Shown here: positions 46,121-57,339 of the stretch, in pieces
Numbering within the stretch: position 1 is the first letter of the stretch
Layout of the letters: the number at the start of each line of letters is the position of its first letter
From: Staphylotrichum longicolle
Taxonomy: Eukaryota; Ascomycota; Sordariomycetes; Sordariales; Chaetomiaceae
DNA: 64,000 nucleotides
Assembly: GCA_019096155.1 (NCBI GenBank)
Contig: JAHCVI010000006.1
Coordinates: forward strand, 248,001-312,000
Direction of reading: 5' to 3'
The notes under the pieces: generated by a model
What the model was told of the DNA's origin: nothing
The model's input: the letters and a program-made list of their open reading frames with translations, nothing else
The model's database searches: none
Made by a program: the position numbers and the translations under genes

Positions 46121-48445
46121 TTATAAAAACATGACTTCCTCAAGATGTTCTGCCAAATACCCATCCCGGAGAAGCTCCGCATTCATGACGCCTTCGACGT
46201 AGCATTCCCCAATCACTTTGCAGATCCTCACAGAGGCATCTAGCGCGAGTTTCTCGCGCAACTCCTGGGCCTTGTCGGACTCGACCTCGCGGATCGCCAC
46301 GACAAACGGGCAGCCCACGATCGCAACGAGCTGGTCGCCTTGCCGAACGCCCCTCGAGGTGCTACCAAGCAGGCCCTTTTCCTTGGTGGATATGAAGGTC
46401 CTTTCGACCACCCACTTCACAGCGCGCAGGGCCGAGGCCACCTCGTTGATCTTGCCGGGTGTGTGCATCTCGGCGTTTCGCAAGACGGAGGCGTCCGGGG
46501 GGAAGAAGGCCTGAAAAGGCACGTCCTTCCACAACGGAAAGTCGCGGTGCTGGAGGCGGAAGCGGTGGAAGATGGCGAAGTGCGAAGTGGAGAGCAGGTC
46601 GCCCCATCCGGCGTCGACAAATTCTTGCTCCTCGATGGCCGACGGCGCATAGCTTTCGAACCACGGTATGGAAAGAAGGGCTTCCATAGACGAGTGGTCG
46701 TCCTCCCTCTCGTTATCTGGCGCTGCCTCTGGGCTCTCAACGAGGCTGCCGCGTTGAGCTCTTCGATGCCCAGTGTAGATGTCGCCCGCAAGGATGCGAG
46801 CGAGGGACTGAACGGGGTTGTCGTAGACGTGTAGCTCGCGCGATGGGTACTTGACAGGCAGATCCAGACACCAGCCACTCCCCAAGTCGATCGGGCCGCC
46901 AATGCCGTCTACCGTATCGAACGGGATGACTGTGTGGAAGAAGCAATTGCGGTCTTTGTCGAGGAACCTGGCGCGAGTGACAAAAGAGTACATTTCGTCG
47001 ACGGTCTCAAGAGGGAATGGTTTCACCGAATTGCTCTCAACGTCACCGCTCTCCAATTCCACCTCTCTTCGCACACCATCTCCGCCTTCGTTGGGCCTGT
47101 TGGTATCTGCACCTCCTTCCTCCGACCTGGCGCCCTGCGCGTGGCCGGCGAGGATGTCAAAAATACCCTCGCGCCCCCCAGCTTGGTTCGGTGTTCCCGG
47201 AATGGGCACGGGCTGGTGTGGCTCCAGCGCACACGCCCAGGACGGCGTCCCCGGAGGTGGCTGGCTCCGATGGCCGACAAAGACAATACTATAAGCCCGC
47301 TCGCGCAGCCCCTTTATGGCCGCGGCAGAGAGATCTGTGTACACTTCCCCTACCGACTTGGTGTAGTCTGGTTGGATATGGGCGGCCATTTGAGGGGGCA
47401 TGAGGCTGAGCAGTCCATAGACCCTGTCTCGCTCGTCACCGACACCGGCGAGGGCGGCATTGTGGAGAAAGCTTTTCCAGTATCCAAGGTCGGTCACAAC
47501 ATCAGCCCGCTGAGGAAATAGCCGCCACATGGAGTCGGACACGACTAGGAGCGTCACATGCTGCGTGGCGTGCATGGCGCGGTTGAGCGTGACCTCGTCG
47601 AACGAGTCCACGTCGTAGGCAGGGTCGCCCAAGACATGCGAGATGTAATGCACCATGACCTCGCGCAGCTCGTCCCACCAGATGCTCTTGGACCCGATGA
47701 AGAGCTGCTTCTCGGGCGAGGAGCGCGTCAGCTCCTGCATGACCCACATTCGCGTCCAGTACGGCCTGTCTATGATGTTGACGAGAGCCGGGAGTATCGT
47801 CTGCGAATACGCAAGAGGCGCCAAGGACTGGACGCTCCGGCCCATTGCGAGGCTTGCGTGCTGTAGAATGCTCTCATGCGGGATCCCTGCGAACTTGGAG
47901 AGGGCCTCGAGGTCATCGTCCGATGTGTCGTTGGGCGCTCCCAGCCAGACCGTAACTGTGGACGCCTCGCGATATAGCATTTGCATAATGGGCAGTACCT
48001 GCGACTTTTCGGCGAGGTCGGTCTGGTTGATGCAGAGCGCGTCGACCCAGAGCCGGAGGCCTGCCGCAAAGTGCGGCTCGTTGCGGAGAGCTCGGAGAGC
48101 TGCCTCTAAATTGGCACCGACAGGGGAGGGCCGACCGTTCAGGGTTATCGTCTTGATGTCATCCGGGGAGCCCCAGGAGTAGCTCAAGGCGCTAAAGTCA
48201 CCCCATTCAAACCGCGGAGGTCGACTCTCGGGATCCGAGCCGGCCCGGACGGCGCTGAACCACCCCCAGTGAGTACTTTCGGGCGACTCCCCCTCTTTAC
48301 TCGCCGCATAGGCCCGGTACCCGTTGGTCACGGCATCTAGCGAATAGTGTGCCATGGAACACACAACTTCATCGGAGTTGTCGGGCGACGCGGATGGGTG
48401 CAGCTGAAAACCTCTCTTCTTTCGTACACCAGCGGTTGTAGTCAA
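46121..48445 (-). CDS. HET-domain (heterokaryon incompatibility) protein
   Basis: Single-exon protein of 774 residues. The HET domain spans about residues 85-240: FSALSYSWGSPDDIKTITLN, LRLWVDALCINQTDLAEKSQ and ASTVTVWLGAPND are its three signature blocks. HET domains trigger cell death after non-self recognition in filamentous ascomycetes. The second half is typical of long HET proteins, ending with STSRGVRQGDQLVAIVGCPF and the common C-terminal ECYVEGVMNAEL motif. There is no visible NACHT or repeat domain in this protein. It is intact. The next gene upstream, 267 bp away and in the same orientation, encodes a pseudokinase-ankyrin protein; a functional link between the two is inferred from position only. 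Confidence 0.88.
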   Translation of the reverse strand: MTTTAGVRKKRGFQLHPSASPDNSDEVVCSMAHYSLDAVTNGYRAYAASKEGESPESTHWGWFSAVRAGSDPESRPPRFEWGDFSALSYSWGSPDDIKTITLNGRPSPVGANLEAALRALRNEPHFAAGLRLWVDALCINQTDLAEKSQVLPIMQMLYREASTVTVWLGAPNDTSDDDLEALSKFAGIPHESILQHASLAMGRSVQSLAPLAYSQTILPALVNIIDRPYWTRMWVMQELTRSSPEKQLFIGSKSIWWDELREVMVHYISHVLGDPAYDVDSFDEVTLNRAMHATQHVTLLVVSDSMWRLFPQRADVVTDLGYWKSFLHNAALAGVGDERDRVYGLLSLMPPQMAAHIQPDYTKSVGEVYTDLSAAAIKGLRERAYSIVFVGHRSQPPPGTPSWACALEPHQPVPIPGTPNQAGGREGIFDILAGHAQGARSEEGGADTNRPNEGGDGVRREVELESGDVESNSVKPFPLETVDEMYSFVTRARFLDKDRNCFFHTVIPFDTVDGIGGPIDLGSGWCLDLPVKYPSRELHVYDNPVQSLARILAGDIYTGHRRAQRGSLVESPEAAPDNEREDDHSSMEALLSIPWFESYAPSAIEEQEFVDAGWGDLLSTSHFAIFHRFRLQHRDFPLWKDVPFQAFFPPDASVLRNAEMHTPGKINEVASALRAVKWVVERTFISTKEKGLLGSTSRGVRQGDQLVAIVGCPFVVAIREVESDKAQELREKLALDASVRICKVIGECYVEGVMNAELLRDGYLAEHLEEVMFL

Positions 48446-48711
48446 CTCCCAGGGACCAGCGGGTCAGACCGGTTACTCGGCCCCGGCTTCCCTCATCGCT
48501 GTCCCCCGTCTCTGTCGGATGCCGGAGAAGTTGGTCATGTTCTCCGGATTGGTTGCTGGTGATGTACCGGGCCATTCGGGATAAGAATCGACCCCAAGCC
48601 CCGGCTCCGACTCCCAGTCATTTATCGACTTGTCCAGTTCCAAAGAAAGCTCCGTGTCCTGATCAAGACGGGAAGCCCAGGTGCGATCATCGATGCTTGA
48701 CACTCGGCGAG

Positions 48712-51700
48712 TCAGACGGGCAAAAAATCGGTAGGCGAGATAGTTCCGATGGTCTCGGTGAAGCAGCGGCAGTTGACTGTGGTTACTGCTGCCACCACAA
48801 GTGACTCTTCTTCCATCTTGCGCGGCTGAAGGAGGTCAAAAGTGAAACTTCGGGAAGCTCTCGGGGAAGGGAGGCAGTGGAGCTCTTTGCGTCTCAACCG
48901 CTCATCTCGGTCAGCGAGGACGCGGACGTACTCACGCACCGCCGATTTCATGGGTTGCGTGGGTACTACTTCCCGGCTCCTCGAAAGGCGGCGGTACATC
49001 TCCGTGAGAGTTGGTGGGTACCGCATGATGGCGTGCTCCTCGGGTAGGTCTTTTGTATCCCTGGACAGCGCGAATGGCAGGTAGCGATCCAGGTACGTCT
49101 TTCCTTTGCCATCCCAGTTCCTGAGGGAGAGATCCAGCATGAACTCGAAGGCAGCTGACAGCTGGAGCTCCTGAAGTCTCGCATTTGCCAACCCTGTTAG
49201 CCACGGTGTGGCTTGCCGTACCTTGTTATAGCTTTTCTTGAGATCGACATCCTCCGTGCTGCACAAGGCGCGGCTGGTGATGTGGAGATAAATGGAGCCC
49301 TTTGCCCAAAGGTTGACGAGATGGCGTGCGAGATATGTGTACTCGACACCCTGTTGGTTACGCGGAATCGCTGTGAAAACGGCGTCCAGAACGCTAGTCT
49401 CGAGCTTCCTCGCAGATGCGACGTTGTGCTGGGACTTTCTCAACATTTCCAGCAGCGGTGTCGCCGTTTCCAGGGCGTGGCGAAGGGGGTTCAAGCAAGC
49501 CGGCCAACTTGTCTTCTCAGCGATGACTTCGACCACGATGAGAGCACGATTGAGCGCGTCCCTCTTTGAGGGCTCGCCGCCCGCCTGGCTGAGCTTGAGG
49601 ACCTGCTCCAGAGCCAGGTCGATAGGCGCAGTGCCTCGGAAGTCGGGCTGCGTCGGGTTGGCTCCGGCCTCTAGAAGTCGGCGGACGGCAATGTGATTAT
49701 TCCTCACAATCGCCGTTTCGAGCGGGGTCGTTTTCGAGGCTGTGGAAGCTGGTGCGTTGATTCTCCGAGGTTCATGGTAGTGTTTGAGAACCATATCAAC
49801 AAGCTCGGGATACGAAGGGTCGTCGGGATAGTAGCTGGCCATAGAATGCAGGACGTTCAGGTTGGTACCCTTCTGGACGATGAACAAATCGAGACCCTGA
49901 GACCGCTCGTAGTCGAGAATGAATTTCAACGTCGATCGGAGATCGTCGAACTGTTCGGCGAACATGGGGTAGAATACCCTGCCCAGCGGTGTAAGGTCAA
50001 AAGGCTCCCCATTGGAGAGACTCGCTCCATTCGCCAGCAGGACCCTGGCCATGGCAAATGAGCTCCTTGCGAGGGCAAGATGCAAAGGGTCCAGGCCATT
50101 CTTGTCCCTCACTGATACCGGAACGCCGTAGTCGAGAATGAGATTGACGAACGCCGTATCCTCGACCCGCAAAGACGCGAGGAGGTGGAGGTAGCTGGGC
50201 TCAGTGGGCGTAAGCCGGTGATTGGGGTCCCTGACCCGACGCAAGTCAAGGTGAGCGCCTCGGGCGGCGAGGAGTGCCAGTGCTGCAAATTGTCTGTCTT
50301 CCAGGGCCGCATCAATAGGGGTGAGTCCGGTTTGGTCCGCCTTGTTGATCCCCTCTGAAAACTCAGGGAATGCTAATAGCGTGGAGAGGGCTGCCGTGTT
50401 CCCGTAACTGGTCGCGAGCCTGATAGTATTGAGATTACCCCCAACCCACGGGCCAACAACTTCCGAGTTTGTGAAGCCAAAGGCCCGGAGGACCCTGAAC
50501 GTACTGGCGGCCGCATCGTCTCTCTCTCGGCCGTGGCAAAGAATCCGCAGCATGTCGATCTGCGTGACAATTGCACCATGAAGAAATGGATTCGCGTCCA
50601 TCCATGTGACAATAAGGTCTCCACCCACCCTGGGTGACTCCCTGGACCGCTTAAATGCGGCCCTCAGCGGCCCTGGCAGATTGGATGCGCCCTCGCGCTC
50701 AAGTAAGCAGTGCCAGACGGTCAGGCAGGTCCGGCAAAGAAGATCGAAGGCCTTGTAGAGGTATAGCTCCGCGGCCAGTTTCATTGGTTCACAGACCAGT
50801 CGGAGGCAGAGCGTGTGGGCGATTACTGGGTCGAGTATGACGAGCACCGATGCCGAACACGCCAGCAAGCTCGACAGCGGGCCCAAGGATGGGTTCAGGA
50901 CGGCGCGGGAAACTTCTGCAACCTTGAACAAGGGTTCCTCGTCAAGCGAGGATAGCTCTGGGGAAATGAGTCCTATCCTCGACGAGATACTGTCTCGGTC
51001 AAAGAGATGAGCCAGCCGAGAGCTGGCAACGATTGAGGAGCAGACCTCGTCAAGCCTGGACTCTTCGATGGAGCCCAGCCAGTGAAGTGGCGTCTCACCG
51101 CGCGCATTCTCAAGCTTCGAGTTGGCCGACTTTTCCAAGAGTAGAAGTACAACATCAGGGTGCCCGGCTTGCATGGCGAGATGGAGAGGGGTGTCGAGGT
51201 CGTTGTTAGCTTGATTGATGTCGAGTCCTTCAATGGCTACCAGGTCCTGGACCAGGGGTAGAATTCCGTAGAAGCTGGCCGCATGCAGAATTGTATTTCT
51301 CGATGCTGGATCCGCCGGCATTTGCCTAGGGTCGGGCTCTTCACCGTCGTCAAGGCTGACGTAGCGTGCACCGAGGGCGCTCGTCTCTTGGGAGGTCCAC
51401 GAAATCCCGTGAGCCAACGGATCGGTGGCCAGTAGATGCTGTTGACGCCACCAGGGTGTTTCGGGTTGCTTTCGGGCTGAAGATCTGGGTCCATGCTCGC
51501 TTGGGGGCCCATCCTCTCCAACATTATGGGCTTGGTCCGGTTCTGCAGCTTCACAGTCGTCCCGAATCTCCTCTTCGATGGCAGCGGAGAGACACGCCTG
51601 GACAACCGTCTGGGGTGATATGGCGGATAATGCAGCGTGGGCGCCATCAGGGTCACGGCGGCAACCAAGACCATGGAACCTGCATAGAAACTGCGTCCAA

Positions 51701-52999
51701 AGAGCTTGGTTGAGCTTCTCTTGGGGAACGGGGGAACTACCCCCGCTGCTTGTCTCGCAGAATGTCTTGGCTGCAGAAAGGAGGAGATTCTGGATCTCCC
51801 AAGGAAGGGCTCGAAGGCCACCAATAGTGAGAAGGCCGTCCTGTGACAGATTAGCAAGGGGATGGCGACGTAACAACCGAATGAGGGAATCCAACCTGGT
51901 TGGCCTTTTCTACGAGCGAGTGCGCAGACCGAGTGTCGGGGTCAGCCGCCGGGCCTTGGGGTGGTTCCCACGACGACCACTCCTTCAAACACGCGATGGT
52001 GGCTTCGAGGTTTCGATCTCGGGGATCTAGCCTCAAGGCTTGCTTGAAAACGGCACTCGCATGCTTCAGGTCGTTGCTCTCAAGCCGAATGGCAAGAATA
52101 TCTTCCACCAGGAAAGGGACAAATCGGTACAGGTAAGGCATTGAGACGATCTTCAAACATTCGTTTCGACGCATCTCAGCATCTAGGGGAAGATCGAAAC
52201 AGCCAAAGACGTCCTGATGTGCCAGAGCCTGCCACATGAGGAGACCCAGGGGGAAAAGGTCGACTTTGTGAGCCAGGCGTTTGTTGACGCAGCTATTGGC
52301 CTGCTCTGGCGATAACCATGGGTTCTTTGCATCTTTTGCTGCTCGCACATCTTCCTCTTTGCCGAGGATACAGTTCCCGAGACCGCAGATCTTGGCGAGA
52401 TATTTCCGAGACGGGTGGTGATGGATGAGAACGTGGGACGGGTCCAGGCTCCCGTGGACCAAGCCATGCTCATGCAAGACTTGCAATCCAAGCGCCATAT
52501 CCAGGCAAAGATTGAGTCGGATTTTCCAGTTCGCATCCTCCATGCTGACTGAGGCCTGGAAGGCAGCGAGGTTGCCATGCGCTGCCTCCTCAAGAACCAG
52601 CGCTGGGCTGATTTGCAGGGGTCCGAACGACATGAAGCCGAACTGGAGCGCGTGGTAATCGACAATATTCTCGTGTTTCGAAACGCTATCCAGTTCTAGA
52701 ATGCGAAGCTCGCGGAAGAATTCCTTGGGTGAGCACCGGACGGAGGACTCTGTCGGGGTGGCGCTGAGGGTCCATCGAGGCACCTTCAAGACCCTCTTCT
52801 GATTCCAGAACTTTGCACGTACGTCTTTGCGAATTTGGCACCTTCCTCCCGTGGCTCTCACCGGAAGATGCACAAGGTTAGAGACGCGTGAGCTGATCGC
52901 GTTTGCCGAAGCTCCATCAAGGACACTCCAGAGAAACTCCATGACGGTGACAGCAGCAGACCGAGTTTCGTGCCCACCCAAGGCGCTAGTTTCCGCCAT
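48712..52999 (-). CDS. pseudokinase-ankyrin repeat protein
   Basis: Two exons, 52999-51896 and 51840-48712, joined by a 55-bp intron with a GTTGGA donor, a GCTAAT branch site and a CACAG acceptor; 1,410 residues. About residues 60-310 form a protein-kinase fold: RELRILELDSVSKHENIVDY, LVLEEAAHGNLAAF, LHEHGLVHGSLDPSHVLI, PWLSPEQAN and HKVDLFPLGLLMWQAL. The catalytic HRD is HGS and the DFG is GLG (KICGLGNC), so both catalytic and metal-binding Asp are missing: a pseudokinase. About seven or eight ankyrin repeats follow, for example TPLHLAMQAGHPDVVLLLLE and TPLETAIVRNNHIAVRRLLE. An upstream Met at 53182 is in frame, but the Met at 52999 has a better context. The weak donor makes the intron slightly uncertain; without it the gene would be two overlapping frames. 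Confidence 0.75.
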
Positions 53000-53603
53000 G
53001 CTGCTGAAGATTGATTTTTGGTCCTTTCTGTGGTCTGAAGTTGAAGGCAGGAATGCTGAAGAGCGAGGACAAACCTGCCCTGGATTTGAGCGAGGCTGGT
53101 TACAAGTTGACTGCGAAATCATGGGCAAGGCTCCGCGCAGAACCCTCGGATTGTGCGGCTGAAGCAGCAGTGCCTCCCTCAACCCCGCACCGCTTCACGT
53201 GCATCTGGCATCAAGGGACACACACCAAGTCCTCTTGCGATGCTGGCCTTCTTGCGCTACTCGTCGGGGCTCCTAAAACGCCGTTCCGACTAGCCCCCTT
53301 GGCGGCTAGTCGGGTACGTTGATTCGGGTCACGACTATTGATTCGACTCAAAAATCTAGGACTTCCATTTGTGCGTATATCTCATCGGAAATAAAGTCTC
53401 CCCTACTTACTACAATACCTTACCATATTCTTAGAGCAATTGCTATTGCTCTTCACAATCGCGATACAACTTGAAAATAAACTTATTAAAGTAAATAAAT
53501 AGCTCGAGTGACTATTATTTGAAGTTTTTTCTTGAAACTTACATCATCGGGAAACTTTATTACAATAAAGAGGTAAGTAAGTAATAGATAAGTAAACACA
53601 TTA
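53000..53603. other. intergenic region, AT-rich flank of transposon B
   Basis: The first 300 bp are the promoter and leader of the pseudokinase-ankyrin gene. From 53330 to 53603 the sequence is AT-rich with GTAAGTAAGTAA-type simple sequence and no coding signal. Confidence 0.4.
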
Positions 53604-53646
53604 ACGTAGGTGTATAGCGAAAGCTCCAGGATAGCGAAAGCTCCAC
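53604..53646 (+). repeat. left terminal inverted repeat of element B
   Basis: 43 bp matching 55419-55461 in inverse. Positions 9-25 and 26-42 are adjacent 17-bp repeats, 16 of 17 identical, sharing AGCGAAAGCTCCA. Confidence 0.95.
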
Positions 53647-53701
53647 TCCACTTTGCTCCTGGAACATCTTCATCATATATGCATTTTCTTTGCAACCCAA
53701 C

Positions 53702-55355
53702 ATGCATCACAAAATGACGAAGACCAGATAATCTTAGCACTCCAAGCTTTGAGAAAGACCCGAAGCTAAGCCTCAGGGCTGCAGCCGAAATCTACGCCGT
53801 CCATCATACGAAGTTAAGCCGCCGTCGACGCGGTCAGCAGTCACGGCGCGACATTCCAGCCAACTCTCGGAAATTGACCGATTTAGAGGAATCTGTCATT
53901 GTTCAATATATCCTCGATCTGGATGCCAAAGGATTTCCTCCCCGCTTTGTCTAGTGTAGAAAGACATGGCCAATCGACTACTTGCCGAACGCGACGCGGG
54001 ACGCGTCGGAACGCGTTAGGCAACAAAGTTTGTCAAACGGCACCCGGAGCTTACTACGCGTTTCAATCGGAAATACGACTACCAGAGGGCCAAATGCGAA
54101 GATTCAGAGATCATTCGCGGCTGGTTTGCGCTTGTACGGAACACAATCGCGAAGTATGGCATCTAGGAGGCCGATATCTACAACTTCGACGAGACCGGGT
54201 TTCAGATAGGCGTCATCTCGACTACAATGGTTGTTACAAGCTCCGAACGGCGTGGTAGGGCAAAGTTAAAGTAGTCTGGCAATCGCGAATAGGCAATGGT
54301 AATTTAGGGCGTCAATGCGACTGGCTAGGCGATCCCGTCGTTTATCATCGTTAAGGGCAGGTATCACCTCTCCTCTTAGTACGAGAATAGCCTATTGCCG
54401 AACGACTGGGTCATCGCGATATCTAAAAATGGTTGGACAACCAACGAAAGAGGCCTAGAATGGATTTAGTATTTCGACAAGTATACTAAAGCTCGAATAG
54501 TCGGGGTTTATCGCCTCTTTGTCCTCGATGGCTACGATAGCCACTACTCGACTGACTTTGAGCTCTACTATAAGGAGAACAACATTATCATGCTCTATAT
54601 ACCTCCCTACTCGTCTTATATCCTCTAGCCACTCGATGTTGGGTGCTTTAGCCCGCTCAAGACGGTATATGGCAAGCAGATCGAGGAGATGATGCGGGCG
54701 AGTATAACCTATATAACCAAGGAGGACTTCTTTCCCGCGTTCTACGCTGCTTTCTAGGCTGCCCTAACCCCTGAAAATATTCAAGGAGGTTTTCGAAGTG
54801 CTGGAATTGTTCCTTTTAACCCCGAGAAGGTGATCTCCTAGCTTGACATCCGTCTAAAGACGCTAACGCCCTCGAACTCGCGGCCCGGCAGTGCCCACGC
54901 CTGGGTTTCCAAGACCCCGAACAACCCAATCGAAGCGTCGTCGTAGTCTACCCTCATCAAAAATCGAATTGCCCGGCATCAAAATAGCTCTCCAACTGAG
55001 ATTTTAAGGGCGGTCGATATGTTTGCGAAAGGGACGTCTAGGGTTATGCATTAGTTGGCATTGTTGAAGGTAGAGATCCAGAGCCTCCGAGCAGCAAATG
55101 AGGCATTTAGCAAGCGTCGGAGAGCTAAGAAATAACGGCTCCGACAAGGAGGATCGCTTTCTGTATAGAATGTATAGGATTTGCAGGGAGAGAGAGACGT
55201 TGAGGTGTAGATCAAGAGGAAACATAGGCGGGTAGTGGTCGGAAGCCAAGGTCGAGACGCGTGCGCGGCGTTGTGGCAACTGCGGCGAACCTGGCCATAA
55301 TGCGCGTACCTGTCAGGTAGTTGTAGAGACGTCTGAAGAAGACGATTCCGAGTAG
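53702..55355 (+). pseudogene. Pogo-like transposase of element B, degenerate
   Basis: Aligns by eye along its length with the transposase of element C, from the HTH to the CCHC knuckle (CGEPGHNARTC region). Many TAG and TAA stops replace CAG and CAA codons, and frames shift in places. The C-to-T bias at CpA fits RIP. It is the most degraded of the three copies. Confidence 0.85.
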
Positions 55356-55418
55356 TTTCATTTGTTTCGAGCGGTTTTGGTAGAATGAATGTGGATTTTG
55401 TTGCGATGGTACGATTTC

Positions 55419-55461
55419 GTGGAGCTTTCGCTATCCTGGAGCTTTCGCTATACACCTACGT
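55419..55461 (-). repeat. right terminal inverted repeat of element B
   Basis: Perfect inverse of 53604-53646. Confidence 0.95.
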
Positions 55462-55480
55462 TAAAGACTTATCATAGATA

Positions 55481-55534
55481 ACGTAGGTGTATAGCGAAAG
55501 TTACATACATGCGAAAGTTACACTAAACCACACC
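55481..55534 (+). repeat. left terminal inverted repeat of element C
   Basis: 54 bp. The 12-bp word GCGAAAGTTACA occurs twice, at positions 14-25 and 31-42, a 17-bp period as in elements A and B. Confidence 0.93.
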
Positions 55535-55578
55535 AATGCGACATCTCACTTCTACACTCACTTCCTCCACAACCTAAC

Positions 55579-57232
55579 ATGCCTCAGAAAAATGACGAAA
55601 GCCAAGTTATCTTGGCCTCCAGGCTCTTGAGAATGATCCCAAATTAAGTCTTAGAGCTGCAGCTCGGATCTTTTCTATGGACCCAATGAAGCTAAGCCGC
55701 CGTCGACGCGGTCAGCAGTCACGACGCGACATTCCAGCCAACTCTCGGAAATTGACCGATTTAGAGGAATCTGTCATTATTCAGTATATCCTCGACCTGG
55801 ATGCCAAAGGATTTCCTCCCCGTTTGTCTGGTGTGGAAGATATGGCCAATCGACTGCTTGCCGAACGCGATGCGGAACGCGTTGGAACGCGTTGGGCTTC
55901 AACCTTTGTTAAAACGGCACGTAGAGGTCAACACGCGTTTCAATCGGAAATACGACTACCAGAGGGCCCAATGCGAAGATCTAGAGATTATTCGCGGCTG
56001 GTTTGCGCTTGTGCGGAACACAATCGCGAAGTACGGCATCCAGGAGGCGGATATCTACAACTTTGATGAGACTGGGTTTCAGATGGGCGTTATCTCGACT
56101 GTAATGGTTATTACAAGCTCCGAACGGCGTGGCAGGGCAAAGTCGAAGCAGCCTGGCAATCGCGAGTGGACAACAGTAGTCTAGGGTGTCAATGCTACTG
56201 GCTGGGTGATCCCGCCGTTTATTATCGTCAAGGGCAAGCATCACCTCTCCTCTTGGTATGAGAATAGCCCATTGCCAAAAGACTGGGTCATCGCGACATC
56301 CGAAAACGGTTGGACAACGAACGAGAGAGGTCTAGAATGGATCCAGCACTCGACAAGCATACCAAAGCTCGAAAAGTCGGGGTTTATCGCCTCCTCATCC
56401 TCGACGGCCACGACAGCCACCACTCGACCGCCTTCGAGCTCTACTGCAAGGAGAACAATATCATTACACTCTGTATGCCTCCCCACTCGTCTCACATTCT
56501 CCAGCCGCTCGATGTTGGATGTTTTAGCCCGCTCAAGACGGCATATGGCAAGTAGATCGAGGGGATGATGCGGGCAAGTATTACCCACATCACCAAGGAG
56601 GACTTCTTTCCCGCGTTCTACGCCGCTTTCCAGGCCGCCCTGACCCCTGAAAATATCCAAGGAGGTTTTCGAGGTGCTGGACTTGTTCCTTTCGATCCTG
56701 AGAAGGTGATGTCCCAGCTCGACATCCGTCTAAAGACTCCAACACCGTCGAGCTCGCGGCCTAGCAGTGCCCACGCCTGGGTTTCCAAGACCCGAACAAC
56801 CCAATGGAAGCCTCCTCGCAGTCCACCCTTATCAAAAATCGAATTACCTGGCATCAAGATAGCTCTCCAACTGAGATTTTGAGGGCGGTTGATATATTTG
56901 CAAAAGGGACATCCAAGGTCATGCATCAGTTGGCATTGTTGCGGGCAGAGAACCAGAGCCTCCGAGCCGCAAATGAGGCGCTGAGCAAACGCCGGAGGGC
57001 TAAAAAACAACGGCTACGACAAGGAGGATCGCTTTCTATACAGGATGCACAGGATCTACAGGGTCAGAGAGAGGTTGAGGTGCAGCTAAAGGAGGAAACG
57101 CAGGCGGGTAGTGGTCGGAAGCCGAGAATTGAGACGCGTGCGCGGCGTTGTGGCAACTGCGGTGAACCAGGTCACAATGCGCGTACCTGTCAGATAGTTG
57201 TGGAAACGTCGGAGGAAGACGATTCCGAGTAG
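55579..57232 (+). pseudogene. Pogo-like transposase of element C, few lesions
   Basis: Readable from the HTH region (RRDIPANSRKLTDLEESVII) through the DDE acids (IYNFDETGFQMG, LLILDGHDSHHS, ILQPLDVGCF) to a CCHC knuckle (CGNCGEPGHNARTC) and an acidic end (SEEDDSE). Lesions are a handful: a frameshift near the start, shifts near 56370 and 56800, and TAG stops near 56180 and 56550. It is the youngest-looking of the three copies. Confidence 0.88.
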
Positions 57233-57284
57233 TTTCATTTGTTTTGAGCTGGTTCGGTGGAATTCATACAGATTTAGTTGAGAG

Positions 57285-57337
57285 GGTGTGGTTTAGTGTA
57301 ACTTTCGCATGTATGTAACTTCGCTATACACCTACGT
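57285..57337 (-). repeat. right terminal inverted repeat of element C
   Basis: 53 bp, inverse of 55481-55534 with one A missing in the AAA of the outer repeat. Confidence 0.93.
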
Positions 57338-57339
57338 TA

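Larger units (their letters stand above)
53604..55461 (+). mobile_element. Pogo-like DNA transposon B, heavily mutated
   Basis: An 1,858-bp element with perfect 43-bp inverted repeats (ACGTAGGTGTATAGCG...) and TA duplications at 53602-53603 and 55462-55463. Same family as element C and related to element A. The internal gene is full of stop codons. Confidence 0.92.
55481..57337 (+). mobile_element. Pogo-like DNA transposon C, near-complete
   Basis: An 1,857-bp element flanked by TA (55479-55480 and 57338-57339). Its inverted repeats match over 54 bp except for one missing A on the right. It starts only 17 bp after the right TA of element B and has the same orientation. Confidence 0.92.

Noticed and set aside
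53000..53182. 61-residue N-terminal extension of the pseudokinase-ankyrin protein
   Set aside because: The Met at 52999 has a better context and the extension has no protein-like pattern; it is kept only as an alternative start.
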